Shown: positions 7,538-15,208, counted from the stretch's first letter. The stretch: DNA of 32,173 nucleotides from Flavobacteriales bacterium (GCA_022763165.1 JALEGO010000756.1:1-32173), one strand, 5' to 3'. Numbers and translations: made by a program. Notes: generated by a model not told the origin, from the sequence alone.

Positions 7538-8766
7538 GGCTCATTGCAAAATTGGTTAATAAACTCTGTGGCTTTTGTGCTTCCATAGGATTCGGCTGTT
7601 CGAAAATTATTACAGGCCCGGTTGTTTTGAAACTTAAGTAGCTGTGCTATGCCCTTGTTAAAAAGAGCTTCATGATAGTCTGAGTTAATGAAGAGAGCGC
7701 TATTGTAGTCGTTTATTGCCTCATCATAATGCCCGAATAACAAGTTTGAATTTCCGCGCATAAGAAAAACTTTGGGGTCTTTGGGGTGTGCTCTTATATA
7801 TTCATCATAGTAAGCCAGAGCACCGTTTATATCACCCAACATTTTTCGGGTCAAACCTCTGTTAAAAATAGCTGGATAAACTTCGTTCTTTTGATCTAAT
7901 ATTTCTTTATAATATGCATCAGCTCGTTCAAATTGACCGGTCTGTTTCAGCAGAACTGCTTTTTTAAACTTGGCAGACATGAGACTCTGGTCTAGCAAAA
8001 AGGCATATTCAAGATCAGCTATTGCGCTATCTCTTTGGTTTAACAACAAATAAGCCTCAGCTCTATTGAAATAGGTAATGGCAAAAAAGGGATTGATGTT
8101 GATGGCTTTGTTGAAATAGCTCAAAGCCTCCTGAGGTTGCTCGCTAAGCAAAGCAATAACCCCTTTGATGTCTTGTATGATGAACTTATTTTCGAATTTA
8201 TGAGCGTATTGCTCCAGCAAATCTTTGGCTTTGTTGAGATCATCAGATGCCATTAATGCAAAAACTTCCTTACAAAGAAGAATTGGGTCATTGTGATTGG
8301 AATCCAAATCTTCATAATATTGAATAGCCTTTTCATACATCCCGGCATCAATCTGAATTTTGGCTGATTTATCTAAGTATTCAATATCTTTTGTGATGTC
8401 ATATGCACTTTTTAAGTCTGCAATAGCACCAAAATAATCTTGCTCTAAATACTTAAGTGACGCACGTCTGTCATAATAAATATCAGACAAAGGGCTGATC
8501 TCTAGACTCTTGGAATAATCTTGTCTTGCCTCAGTAAATCGCTCGAGTCTAGCCAGTGCTTCAGCCCGCTTTGCATAATATGAAGCACTGTTTGGAGAGA
8601 TCAAAATAGCATCATTGTATTTCATCAAAGCTTGATCGTATAATGCTCGTCTATACAAATAGTCCCCTTCCTGAATGAGTCTAAAGCTTTCCTGATTGTC
8701 ATCTTGTGCTGTGACAGAGATGCCCAATGTGCAAAGAACCAATATAATAACCTTAGTAATATTCAT
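7534..8766 (-). CDS. Exported tetratricopeptide-repeat protein
   Basis: 410 aa with a signal peptide (MNITKVIILVLCTLGISVTAQ) followed by about eleven TPR units from residue about 28 to 400 (for example YLYRRALYDQALMKYNDAILISPNSASYYAKRAEALARLERFTEARQDYSKSLEISP). TPR arrays mediate protein-protein contacts; here in the periplasm or on the outer membrane. There is no catalytic domain and no second membrane segment. It is divergent from the OmpR-type response regulator at 8877, and the 110-bp gap holds a 33-bp palindrome ending 17 bases from this start codon. It overlaps the CutA-like gene by 4 bases. Its partner proteins cannot be told from the sequence. Confidence 0.88.
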   Translation of the reverse strand: MNITKVIILVLCTLGISVTAQDDNQESFRLIQEGDYLYRRALYDQALMKYNDAILISPNSASYYAKRAEALARLERFTEARQDYSKSLEISPLSDIYYDRRASLKYLEQDYFGAIADLKSAYDITKDIEYLDKSAKIQIDAGMYEKAIQYYEDLDSNHNDPILLCKEVFALMASDDLNKAKDLLEQYAHKFENKFIIQDIKGVIALLSEQPQEALSYFNKAININPFFAITYFNRAEAYLLLNQRDSAIADLEYAFLLDQSLMSAKFKKAVLLKQTGQFERADAYYKEILDQKNEVYPAIFNRGLTRKMLGDINGALAYYDEYIRAHPKDPKVFLMRGNSNLLFGHYDEAINDYNSALFINSDYHEALFNKGIAQLLKFQNNRACNNFRTAESYGSTKATEFINQFCNEP

Positions 8767-8782
8767 AAATTGTAGTTATATT

Positions 8783-8815
8783 TACAAAAACGATAGTATT
8801 ACTATTGTTTTTGTA
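8783..8815. promoter_or_regulatory. 33-bp near-perfect palindrome between divergent genes
   Basis: Centre at 8799. Sixteen bases on each side pair with one exception (G8792 opposite T8806). The outer arms begin TACAAAAAC and end GTTTTTGTA; the inner part reads ATAGTA-T-TACTAT. It lies in the gap between the TPR gene (minus) and the response regulator gene (plus). On each strand the right arm gives a GTTTTTG string close to a -7 element. It is probably a dimer-binding operator covering both promoters; a transcribed hairpin is the alternative. Confidence 0.6.
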
Positions 8816-8876
8816 TGCTCTTTAAACAAATCAAAAAGTAGATTGTTCACATAATAGACAATATAAAACTTTAAGT

Positions 8877-9545
8877 ATGAAAATTTTAGTTGTTGAGGAC
8901 GAAAAAAAAGTTTCTGATTTCATAAAAATGGGCTTGGAAGAAAATGGCTATGAAACCACTCAGGCGTTTGATGGAGAAATGGCTGTGAGGCTATGTGATC
9001 AAAATCATTATGACCTGATTGTACTTGATATCATTCTGCCAAAATTAAATGGGCTTGAGGTCTTAAAGATCATAAGAGAAAAGCTTGAAATTAAAACTCA
9101 TGTAATCGTACTCACAGCATTGGGTTCCACAGAGGATGTAGTTTCAGGATTAGATGCGGGAGCGGATGATTACCTGGTTAAACCGTTTAAGTTTCAAGAG
9201 TTGAATGCGAGAATCAGAGCATTGAGCAGGAGAAATAGTACGAACACATCTTCAAAGGTGATGGTTGAGGATCTTGAAATAAATATGGCTTCAAAAACGG
9301 TATTTCGAGATGGAAACGAAATTGAACTTACAGCCAAAGAATATCGGCTGTTGGAATATCTAATAAAGAATAAGGGCAGAGTGGTTTCTCGAGTTGATAT
9401 TCTTGAAAATGTTTGGGAAATGAATTTTGATCCAGGCACCAACGTGGTGGACGTTTATATGAATTATTTAAGGAAAAAAGTGGATCATGGTTTTTCTACG
9501 AAACTAATCAACACCAAAGTTGGGATGGGCTATGTAATCAAATAG
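8877..9545 (+). CDS. OmpR/PhoB-family response regulator
   Basis: 222 aa. The receiver domain (1-120) has E7/D8, phospho-acceptor Asp51 (LIVLDIILP), Thr80 and Lys102 (DDYLVKPF). The C-terminal winged helix, about 128-222, carries the family signatures LTAKEYRLLEYLIKNKGRVVSR, NVVDVYMNYLRKKVD and VGMGYVIK. It resembles the CusR/CopR type in length and sequence style, but this is not proof of metal sensing. The kinase gene starts 3 bases later. A direct repeat of the sort bound by OmpR-type proteins lies after the kinase gene at 10913-10932, and a palindrome lies upstream of this gene; either could be a target. Confidence 0.95.
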   Translation: MKILVVEDEKKVSDFIKMGLEENGYETTQAFDGEMAVRLCDQNHYDLIVLDIILPKLNGLEVLKIIREKLEIKTHVIVLTALGSTEDVVSGLDAGADDYLVKPFKFQELNARIRALSRRNSTNTSSKVMVEDLEINMASKTVFRDGNEIELTAKEYRLLEYLIKNKGRVVSRVDILENVWEMNFDPGTNVVDVYMNYLRKKVDHGFSTKLINTKVGMGYVIK

Positions 9546-9548
9546 GCG

Positions 9549-10907
9549 ATGAGACTCTCCATAAAACATTCTATTCTGTTAACGTTTTCGTTGCTATTTG
9601 CCATCATTTTCTTGATTCTCGGTTATAGCATGTATTCTTATATTTCGAATAACACAGAACAGAATTTTTTTGAACAACTAGAGAAAAGAACCGATATCTC
9701 TGAGCAGTTCTTTTTGGAATTGGGAGGACTGGATGAAGAGGAACAGAACCTCTTGAAAAACAAATTTATTCAGGCTCTTCCAGATGAGGAAGAGTATCTT
9801 TTTGAATATCAATCCGATCATCAACTGAAAGACAGTCTAAAAGATAATATATCGGTTACGCCTGAAGTATTTAGTAAAATACTGTCTCAACCTCAGTCAT
9901 CTTTTTTTACTGAAAAGAAACAGGGCTATGCAAAAAAATATAATCACGCAGGAAAACAATTCTTAGTTGTTGTACTGGCATTCGATGAAGAGGGACATAC
10001 CATAATGAATTTTCTGAAGAGGGCTCTTTTAATAACCTTTGTCTTAGGCGTAATGATTGTAACATTACTTACTAATATCTTATCTGGTAGAATTGTTTCT
10101 CCAATACAAAACTTAGCATGGCAACTGGAGCATTTAAATGAGGCGAATTTAGCGGAGATTGAAATAAACAAGGACACTTTTAGTGAGATTAAAACCCTCA
10201 AGAATACCTTTAATCTTCTTATAGCTAAACTGAATAAGGCATTCAGTATTCAAAAACAGTTTGTAGCGAACGCTTCACATGAACTTAGGAACCCATTGGC
10301 CTCAATGTTAGGGACCTCTGAGGTACTGCTAACAAAAGAGCGAACTCCCGAAGAATTGAAAAACGGACTATCAAGTATCATGCAGGAGACAGCAAGGTTG
10401 AGCAATTTGGTTAATGGATTACTGAAATTGACGAAACTTGGAAACAACATTTCCCAAGTGTGTCTTAAACCTCAAAGAGTTGACGAGATAATGGATCGCA
10501 TTATAGAATCACATGAACAAAAAGAACGCCTTAAATACTTAATTACGGACTTACCTAAAAATCCTGATGACTTGGTAATACAAGTTGATCCGGAGCTTTT
10601 TGAAGCGGCCATTATCAATGTGATTGACAATGCATTGAAATTTTCAGAGGATCATGTGGAAATTCGCTTAGATGCAGGTTCTGGAAAGAAAAAGATCTCA
10701 ATAAAAGACACTGGTCAAGGAATGCCCCCAGAAGAGCTGGAAAAAATATTTGACACCTTCTACAGAAGTGCAAAATCCAGGGAGGTTAAGGGCTTTGGCA
10801 TTGGCCTGGCTCTGACTAAACTCATCTTAGACCTCCATGGTGCGGATATAGAAGTCGACTCCAAATTGGGAGAAGGGTCCATGTTTAAAATCTCAATTTC
10901 AAGTTGA
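9549..10907 (+). CDS. Membrane sensor histidine kinase, partner of the OmpR-type regulator
   Basis: 452 aa. Membrane segments at about 8-30 and 158-178 enclose a periplasmic sensor of about 125 aa without recognised motifs. A HAMP linker follows (SGRIVSPIQNLAWQLEHL), then the H-box with phospho-acceptor His244 (NASHELRNPLASMLG). The ATPase domain has an N-box (NVIDNALKFSE), G1 (DTGQGMPPEE), F-box (IFDTFYRSA) and G2 (GFGIGLALTKLI). It would phosphorylate Asp51 of the regulator encoded 3 bases upstream. The overall layout is that of CusS/QseC-like kinases; the stimulus is unknown. Confidence 0.94.
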   Translation: MRLSIKHSILLTFSLLFAIIFLILGYSMYSYISNNTEQNFFEQLEKRTDISEQFFLELGGLDEEEQNLLKNKFIQALPDEEEYLFEYQSDHQLKDSLKDNISVTPEVFSKILSQPQSSFFTEKKQGYAKKYNHAGKQFLVVVLAFDEEGHTIMNFLKRALLITFVLGVMIVTLLTNILSGRIVSPIQNLAWQLEHLNEANLAEIEINKDTFSEIKTLKNTFNLLIAKLNKAFSIQKQFVANASHELRNPLASMLGTSEVLLTKERTPEELKNGLSSIMQETARLSNLVNGLLKLTKLGNNISQVCLKPQRVDEIMDRIIESHEQKERLKYLITDLPKNPDDLVIQVDPELFEAAIINVIDNALKFSEDHVEIRLDAGSGKKKISIKDTGQGMPPEELEKIFDTFYRSAKSREVKGFGIGLALTKLILDLHGADIEVDSKLGEGSMFKISISS

Positions 10908-10912
10908 TATCA

Positions 10913-10932
10913 GTTTCTAATGCGTTTCTAAT
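10913..10932 (+). promoter_or_regulatory. Direct repeat, candidate OmpR-type regulator box
   Basis: Two exact copies of GTTTCTAAT start 11 bp apart (10913-10921 and 10924-10932). Tandem half-sites repeating once per helical turn are the usual binding pattern of OmpR/PhoB regulators. The repeat lies just after the kinase gene and about 33 bp before a -7-like octamer (TATCTTGC, 10965-10972) that would drive the SPFH lipoprotein gene. The assignment is inference. Confidence 0.45.
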
Positions 10933-10970
10933 TTTCATTTTAGTCTAGCTCAATGCCCTCGTGCTATCTT

Positions 10971-10994
10971 GCCTAAGAACTTTAATACTTAGGC
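10971..10994 (+). promoter_or_regulatory. Inverted repeat directly before the SPFH gene start
   Basis: GCCTAAG and CTTAGGC pair perfectly (7 bp) across a 10-base loop and end 2 bases before the ATG at 10997. It also overlaps the expected transcription start. It could be an operator or a leader hairpin controlling translation. There is no T-run, so it is not a terminator. Confidence 0.45.
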
Positions 10995-10996
10995 TT

Positions 10997-11764
10997 ATGA
11001 AAACAAATGTGATAGTCATATTGATGGGTGCCTTACTTTCAAGTTGTGCCATCATCAGACCAGGAGAAGTTGGGGTGAAACGAACACTTGGGAAGTTGAA
11101 TAAAAAAGTTTTGAAGCAAGGTGCATATGGGTACAACCCATTTGTGACAACCATAATCAAAACACCAACAAGAACCGTCAATATTGAAGTGAAACTAGAC
11201 CTTCCCAGTAAGGAAGGCTTGAACATTCAATCAATCATCTCGATCCTTTACAAAATAGAAGAGCAAAAGGTGCCAGTGCTACTTGAAGATATAGGTGAGA
11301 ATTATGAACGGATTATTACTAGTGTGTTCAGATCGGCCTCAGCAGATGTCTGTGCACAGTTTCTTGCTAAAGATATGTATTCAGGTAAACGCGGTGAGAT
11401 TGAAGCTGCGATTGCCAAAAAGATGAATGAGATTTTAGCACAACAGGGCATTGTAATTGAAAATGTATTGATGAAAAATATACAATTACCTCCAGGTTTG
11501 GCAAGAGCTATAGAAGTCCGGCTTGAGGCAGAACAAGACGCCCTGAGAATGAAATTTGTTCTTGAACAAGAAAAATTGGAGGCAGAGCGGAAACGTATTG
11601 AAGCGGGAGGAACTAGAGACGCACAAAAGATTTTGTCAGAAGGTTTAACGAAAGAGATCATTCAATTAAGAAGCATTGAAGCATTTCAGCGGCTCTCAGA
11701 TTCTCCATCCAGTAAAGTAATCATTACTGATGGTGCAAGTCCATTTCTAATAGAAGATAATTAA
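10997..11764 (+). CDS. SPFH/prohibitin-domain lipoprotein
   Basis: 255 aa from ATG 10997; the in-frame ATG at 10961 would put 12 codons (MLSCLRTLILRL) before a good lipoprotein signal and would include the inverted repeat, so it is not used. Residues 1-17 are a lipobox signal (MKTNVIVILMGALLSSC), so the protein is probably anchored by a lipid on Cys17. Residues about 20-200 are an SPFH/Band-7 domain (RPGEVGVKRTLGKLNKKVLKQ; IRKVD-like strands; VFRSASADVCAQFLAKD; GIVIENVLMKNIQLPPGLARAIEVRLEAEQDALRMKFVLEQEKLEAERKRIEA), ending in a charged helix. Such proteins form ring-like scaffolds at membranes. It follows the two-component genes and a possible regulator box. Confidence 0.88.
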   Translation: MKTNVIVILMGALLSSCAIIRPGEVGVKRTLGKLNKKVLKQGAYGYNPFVTTIIKTPTRTVNIEVKLDLPSKEGLNIQSIISILYKIEEQKVPVLLEDIGENYERIITSVFRSASADVCAQFLAKDMYSGKRGEIEAAIAKKMNEILAQQGIVIENVLMKNIQLPPGLARAIEVRLEAEQDALRMKFVLEQEKLEAERKRIEAGGTRDAQKILSEGLTKEIIQLRSIEAFQRLSDSPSSKVIITDGASPFLIEDN

Positions 11765-11781
11765 CATTTAAATCCAAGATT

Positions 11782-12150
11782 ATGAGTAACAAAGAAAATA
11801 TCATTCAAACGGTTATAGTTATAATGCTTTTCGGCATGCTGTTTACGGCCACAAAAGTATTCGGTTGTAATACATTTGTAGGGCTCTATCCTAATGAGAA
11901 CAACTCTGTTCTAAAACACACTGATGACGTCAAAGATTGTTATGGAATTCTTTGCAAGATTGATCAAAGTGCGTCAGATGTTAAAGATCATAAGGAACAT
12001 CCACCTAAAGTAAAATATGAGAGAATTCAAGCTGTACATGAACTCAATCATACGGTGATCCCTACTAATGTGCAAGAAGGACATTTTAACTTTTTGACAA
12101 TACCTGGAGTGGTTACTTCAGTTTATAAAGAATTAAGAAAGAAAAAATAA
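11782..12150 (+). CDS. Small exported or membrane-anchored protein, unknown
   Basis: 122 aa. One hydrophobic segment near the N-terminus (IIQTVIVIMLFGMLFTATKVFG) can be a signal peptide or anchor. The rest is polar with His and Cys residues (GCNTF, VKDCYGILCKID, DHKEHPP). I do not recognise a family. It follows the SPFH gene by 17 bases and is probably in the same transcript, ending at the terminator hairpin at 12169. The Cys/His content might suggest metal binding, but no defined motif is present. Confidence 0.65.
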   Translation: MSNKENIIQTVIVIMLFGMLFTATKVFGCNTFVGLYPNENNSVLKHTDDVKDCYGILCKIDQSASDVKDHKEHPPKVKYERIQAVHELNHTVIPTNVQEGHFNFLTIPGVVTSVYKELRKKK

Positions 12151-12168
12151 ATCATGCTTTCTTTTAAG

Positions 12169-12199
12169 ATGGTGGCCATTAATTTGGTCACCATTCTTT
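12169..12199. terminator. Hairpin between convergent genes, probable bidirectional terminator
   Basis: ATGGTGGCC (12169-12177) pairs with GGTCACCAT (12186-12194), 9 bp with one G-U pair and an 8-base loop, followed on plus by a moderately T-rich tail. It sits between the stop of the 122-aa gene (12150) and the stop of the LysR gene (12209). Confidence 0.65.
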
Positions 12200-12208
12200 A
12201 TTATGTTA

Positions 12209-13111
12209 TTATTCTAAAACGAAGCGCTGTTTCGAAATCCTTTCTTTTTCTTGATGCAGAAAATCAATATACGCATTAGCAGCAGGACTCAGTTCTTTGT
12301 TGCTTAACCAAACTAAGTTCCATTGTGTAACAATAGGTAGATTCTTCAATTCATAAATCTCCAAAAGCCCTAGTTTGATTTCATTTCGAATACCAATTAC
12401 AGGCATAATCGATAGACCAATTCCAGCCATTACAGACTGTTTTACGGCTTCATTTGATGTTAACTCATAGGTTTTAGTTGGTTGAATATCATGCTTCTTA
12501 ATATAAGTTTCCATACTTACTCTGGTAGCAGAACCTTTTTCCCTAAAGATCAAAGGAAAGTTGTTAAGTTCTCGTTTGTTTTTGATTTTGTAACCGGGGG
12601 CACCAACTAAATATAATTTATTGGACATCAAGTCAATACGGTTTAACTTCAAATGGTCTGGTAAAACCGAAACTAATGAAAAGTCTACTGTGTTTTCCTC
12701 TAGACTTTGCACTACTTTTTGTTTATTGGTTACATCAACTGTAAGGTCGAGAGCTGGATATTGTTTGATAAAATCGGTTAGAAAGAAAGGCATTACGTAT
12801 TTTCCCGTGGATACAATTGATATTTTAATGCTGCCTACTAAAAAGCCTTTATATGCAAGGCTCTTCTCCTTCATAATCTGAACTTCATTCAATATAATTT
12901 GAGATTGTTTGCAGATCTCTTTGCCGAAATCAGTAAAGTGGACTCTTTTATTAATGATCTCATAAAGAGGGACATCAAACTGCTCTTGTAATTTTTTTAA
13001 TTGTATCGAAACGGCAGGCTGGGTCAAAAAGAGCGCTTCTGCTGTTTTAGTTATGCTGTTCATTTCGAAGAGCTTAACTAGTATTCTGAGCTGATTTAAA
13101 GTATAGTTCAT
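12209..13111 (-). CDS. LysR-family transcriptional regulator
   Basis: 300 aa. The N-terminal winged HTH occupies residues 3-62 (LNQLRILVKLFEMNSITKTAEALFLTQPAVSIQLKKLQEQF). The effector domain follows from about 90 (LVGSIKISIVSTGKYVMPFFLTDFIKQYP; AGIGLSIMPVIGIRNEI). It resembles the CbbR/CysB-like branch, in which members control carbon fixation or inorganic carbon uptake. It is divergent from a group ending in an SbtA-type bicarbonate permease, with 78 bp between the start codons, the usual LysR layout, so it probably controls that group and itself. The co-inducer is unknown. Confidence 0.94.
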   Translation of the reverse strand: MNYTLNQLRILVKLFEMNSITKTAEALFLTQPAVSIQLKKLQEQFDVPLYEIINKRVHFTDFGKEICKQSQIILNEVQIMKEKSLAYKGFLVGSIKISIVSTGKYVMPFFLTDFIKQYPALDLTVDVTNKQKVVQSLEENTVDFSLVSVLPDHLKLNRIDLMSNKLYLVGAPGYKIKNKRELNNFPLIFREKGSATRVSMETYIKKHDIQPTKTYELTSNEAVKQSVMAGIGLSIMPVIGIRNEIKLGLLEIYELKNLPIVTQWNLVWLSNKELSPAANAYIDFLHQEKERISKQRFVLE

Positions 13112-13120
13112 AAATTTTGG

Positions 13121-13177
13121 TTATGAATAATATAAATATAATAAATTTTTATTTATGAAAAATACTAAAGACATTTG
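13121..13177 (+). promoter_or_regulatory. LysR/permease divergent promoter region
   Basis: An interrupted dyad, ATAAATA (13132-13138) and TATTTAT (13150-13156) with 11 bases between, has the arm spacing of LysR-type boxes. Two copies of TTATGAA (13121-13127, 13153-13159) lie 32 bp apart, three helical turns. A -7-like GACATTTG (13170-13177) precedes the ATG at 13190. The region is very AT-rich, so chance repeats are likely and confidence in each element is modest. Confidence 0.4.
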
Positions 13178-13189
13178 TAAAAAACAATT

Positions 13190-13447
13190 ATGAAAATATA
13201 CAGTAAGCAATCAGTAGTTCAAAAATGCGCCAAAACTAGCGCTGAGGATGTTGATGTTAAGGCATTAATTATGCAATATCTTAACGAGCAAAAAGTTGAC
13301 GATGATGCTGAGCTAGCCTGGGAAGACAATGAAACGGCCATGCTAAAGTCAAAATCAGGAATGACGCTTCATGGGTTGGTCTTATTGGCTGAAAAGCAAG
13401 GCATCAACGTTACGATAGAAAAGCAGACGGTAGTAAGATTTCAATAG
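13190..13447 (+). CDS. Small soluble protein, unknown, first gene of permease group
   Basis: 85 aa with no signal peptide or membrane segment. It contains an acidic middle (VDDDAELAWEDNETAML) and a C-terminal part rich in hydrophobic and beta residues (MTLHGLVLLAEKQGINVTIEKQTVVRFQ). I do not recognise a family. It starts about 12 bases after a -7-like element. Its stop codon is immediately followed by the ATG of the next gene, so translation is tightly coupled. Cyanobacterial SbtA is controlled by the PII-like protein SbtB, but this 85-aa protein does not show a PII pattern, so it is not called SbtB. Confidence 0.75.
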   Translation: MKIYSKQSVVQKCAKTSAEDVDVKALIMQYLNEQKVDDDAELAWEDNETAMLKSKSGMTLHGLVLLAEKQGINVTIEKQTVVRFQ

Positions 13448-13645
13448 ATGTTAAAATTGATGATCAAAATAACTTTGGGAGCGCTGACTCTTTCCATTCT
13501 GTTTTGGATGTTCCCAATTCTTATTAGACATCATTTGACTAAGGATGTTTTGAATTACTATTTGGCTGGGGCGGTCATATTAATTTTAGGGTTTTTGATG
13601 CGAAAACTCGTCACCATCTTGAACCTGGACATAGACAAGCATTGA
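13448..13645 (+). CDS. Small two-helix membrane protein, unknown
   Basis: 65 aa with two predicted membrane helices (about 5-25 LMIKITLGALTLSILFWMFPILI and about 36-53 NYYLAGAVILILGFLMRKLV) and a short charged tail. It begins at the base after the stop codon of the 85-aa gene and ends 9 bases before the SbtA-like gene, so the three form one operon. It may be an accessory subunit of the permease; that is inference from spacing only. Confidence 0.7.
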   Translation: MLKLMIKITLGALTLSILFWMFPILIRHHLTKDVLNYYLAGAVILILGFLMRKLVTILNLDIDKH

Positions 13646-13654
13646 GATTAAATT

Positions 13655-14617
13655 ATGGACTCCGATTGTTTAATCAACAATTTGACTAATCCAGCCCTGC
13701 TTTTTTTCATTCTTGGCGTATTAGCGGTGCAATTCAAAAGTGATCTGCAAATACCCAAGACTTCATCACAATTCATATCTCTTTATTTACTCTTTTCAAT
13801 TGGTTTTAAAGGAGGGCAAGAACTTGCTCATGGAGGATTGACCCTTGAGGTACTCACTGCGGTGGTGCTAGGCGTGGTTCTAGCAGCACTAATCCCATTG
13901 TATGTATTCTTCATTACTAGGAAACGTCTTGGTGCGCAAAATGCAGGGGCTGTTGCGGCAGCATACGGTTCAATCAGCGCAATAACCTTTATCACCGGAA
14001 TTTCTTTCTTGGAACATCTCGACATCGAGTTCCACAGTCATATGATCGCGGTGATGACCTTTATGGAGGCTCCAGCTATTGTGGTAGGCATGTTCTTGAT
14101 GAAAAAGTTTGCTCCAGATAGTCAAACTGCCTCAATTAAAGATGTCTTAAAGCACGCCTTGACCAACGGGAGCGTATTTCTAATCGCTGGGAGCTTGATT
14201 ATCGGATTTGTGACTTCAGAAGAAAACGCTCAAGGAATAGCCCCCTTCGTTACAGATATTTTTAAAGGCTTCTTAGTCATTTTTTTACTGGACATGGGAA
14301 TAGAAAGCGGCAAAAGGTTGAAGTCATTGAAAGCATCTAAGTTTTACGCATTTGGCTTGGCGCTATTATTTCCATTGTTTAATGGAACTCTAGTGGCCAT
14401 TTTGACCAAAATGTTCATTCAATCTCCGGGCGATAGATTTCTATTTGCAATACTGGCAGCAAGTGCTTCTTATATTGCTGTGCCCGCTGCTATGCGCATT
14501 GCGGCTCCAAAGGCCAACCCTGGTATTTATATTACCATGGCCCTTGCCATTACCTTTCCCTTGAATATCACTTTAGGTTTTCCAGTGTATTATTCATTAA
14601 TTGAATACTTCCAATAG
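13655..14617 (+). CDS. sbtA: SbtA-type sodium-dependent bicarbonate permease
   Basis: 320 aa with about ten membrane helices. The N-terminus (NNLTNPALLFFILGVLAVQFKSDLQIPKTSSQFISLYLLFSIGFKGG) matches the SbtA/DUF897 family, and the discontinuous-helix regions typical of the fold are recognisable (AAYGSISAITFITGISFLE; ASASYIAVPAAMRIAAPKANPGIYITMALAITFPLNI), including the inverted-repeat architecture. It should import bicarbonate with sodium across the inner membrane, supplying anaplerotic carboxylases or carbonic anhydrase. It is the last gene of a LysR-divergent group. In cyanobacteria SbtA is part of the CO2-concentrating mechanism; here no RuBisCO or carboxysome gene is seen, so the role must differ. 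Confidence 0.88.
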   Translation: MDSDCLINNLTNPALLFFILGVLAVQFKSDLQIPKTSSQFISLYLLFSIGFKGGQELAHGGLTLEVLTAVVLGVVLAALIPLYVFFITRKRLGAQNAGAVAAAYGSISAITFITGISFLEHLDIEFHSHMIAVMTFMEAPAIVVGMFLMKKFAPDSQTASIKDVLKHALTNGSVFLIAGSLIIGFVTSEENAQGIAPFVTDIFKGFLVIFLLDMGIESGKRLKSLKASKFYAFGLALLFPLFNGTLVAILTKMFIQSPGDRFLFAILAASASYIAVPAAMRIAAPKANPGIYITMALAITFPLNITLGFPVYYSLIEYFQ

Positions 14618-14710
14618 CTAAAATTAGCCTAATTTATTTCAAGGTCTAAGTAAATTCAGAATGACATCAATGGGACTTTAGCAGCCCATCAATGCCATCT
14701 GAACTTATTA

Positions 14711-15133
14711 TTAATACTGATCAATAAGATAATTGACGAGATCAGTTGTGGTAACGATCCCTTCTAAGGAACCATTCTCATTCGTAACAGGCAAAGCATG
14801 AAATTCTTCTACGGCAAGTTGTTCCGCTACTTCTTTAATGGTATCATTGGCTTTGACTGTTCTTAGATCACTTTTCATGACTTGGCTAACAGAAAGCATG
14901 TCAAAAATCGCTGCGTCTACTTCCTTTTCTTGGTCAAAATTACCTCCAAAACTTATTCTATGAATATCCGTCAGACTTAACATTCCAACCAGCTTTTCTC
15001 CTGATACAACAGGGACGTGTCTGATTTTATTCTTTTCCATTAAATCTTTTGCCTCAACGAGCGTTCCATCGTTAATATTGATAGTTTTTACCTCTTTCGT
15101 CATAATGTGACTTACGGGCTCTCTTTTCTTCAT
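14711..15133 (-). CDS. CBS-domain-pair protein
   Basis: 140 aa, made of two CBS domains only: VSHIMTKEVKTININDGTLVEAKDLMEKNKIRHVPVVSGEKLVGMLSLTDI at about 7-60 and VSQVMKSDLRTVKANDTIKEVAEQLAVEEFHALPVTNENGSLEGIVTTTDLVNYL at about 82-136. CBS pairs bind adenosine nucleotides and act as energy sensors or regulators of a partner; no catalytic domain is present. It is paralogous to the gene at 24555, with the same insertion between domains and the same VTTTD ending. A Crp/Fnr-type operator lies 75 bases upstream at 15209-15222. The two paralogues thus bracket the cbb3 gene block. Confidence 0.92.
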   Translation of the reverse strand: MKKREPVSHIMTKEVKTININDGTLVEAKDLMEKNKIRHVPVVSGEKLVGMLSLTDIHRISFGGNFDQEKEVDAAIFDMLSVSQVMKSDLRTVKANDTIKEVAEQLAVEEFHALPVTNENGSLEGIVTTTDLVNYLIDQY

Positions 15134-15208
15134 GATTTATCGTTTAAATGTTGACTTAAAGGTCCAAAAATCATCTGTCAATGAACATCAGGCTAGTCAT
15201 TTGAAAAC

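Noticed and set aside
13190-13447. SbtB (PII-like) regulator of the SbtA permease
   Set aside because: The 85-aa protein is too short for PII, and lacks its T-loop and nucleotide-binding patterns.
14661-14674. ATGACATCAATGGG, left half like the operators
   Set aside because: The right half-site is absent, and it lies between the convergent ends of the permease and CBS genes rather than before a gene start.
14667-14692. Possible terminator: ATGGG and CCCAT around a 10-base loop, plus a GCTAA/TTAGC pair near 14617
   Set aside because: Stems of only 4-5 bp, no T-run; too weak to list as terminators, although a terminator is expected between these convergent genes.
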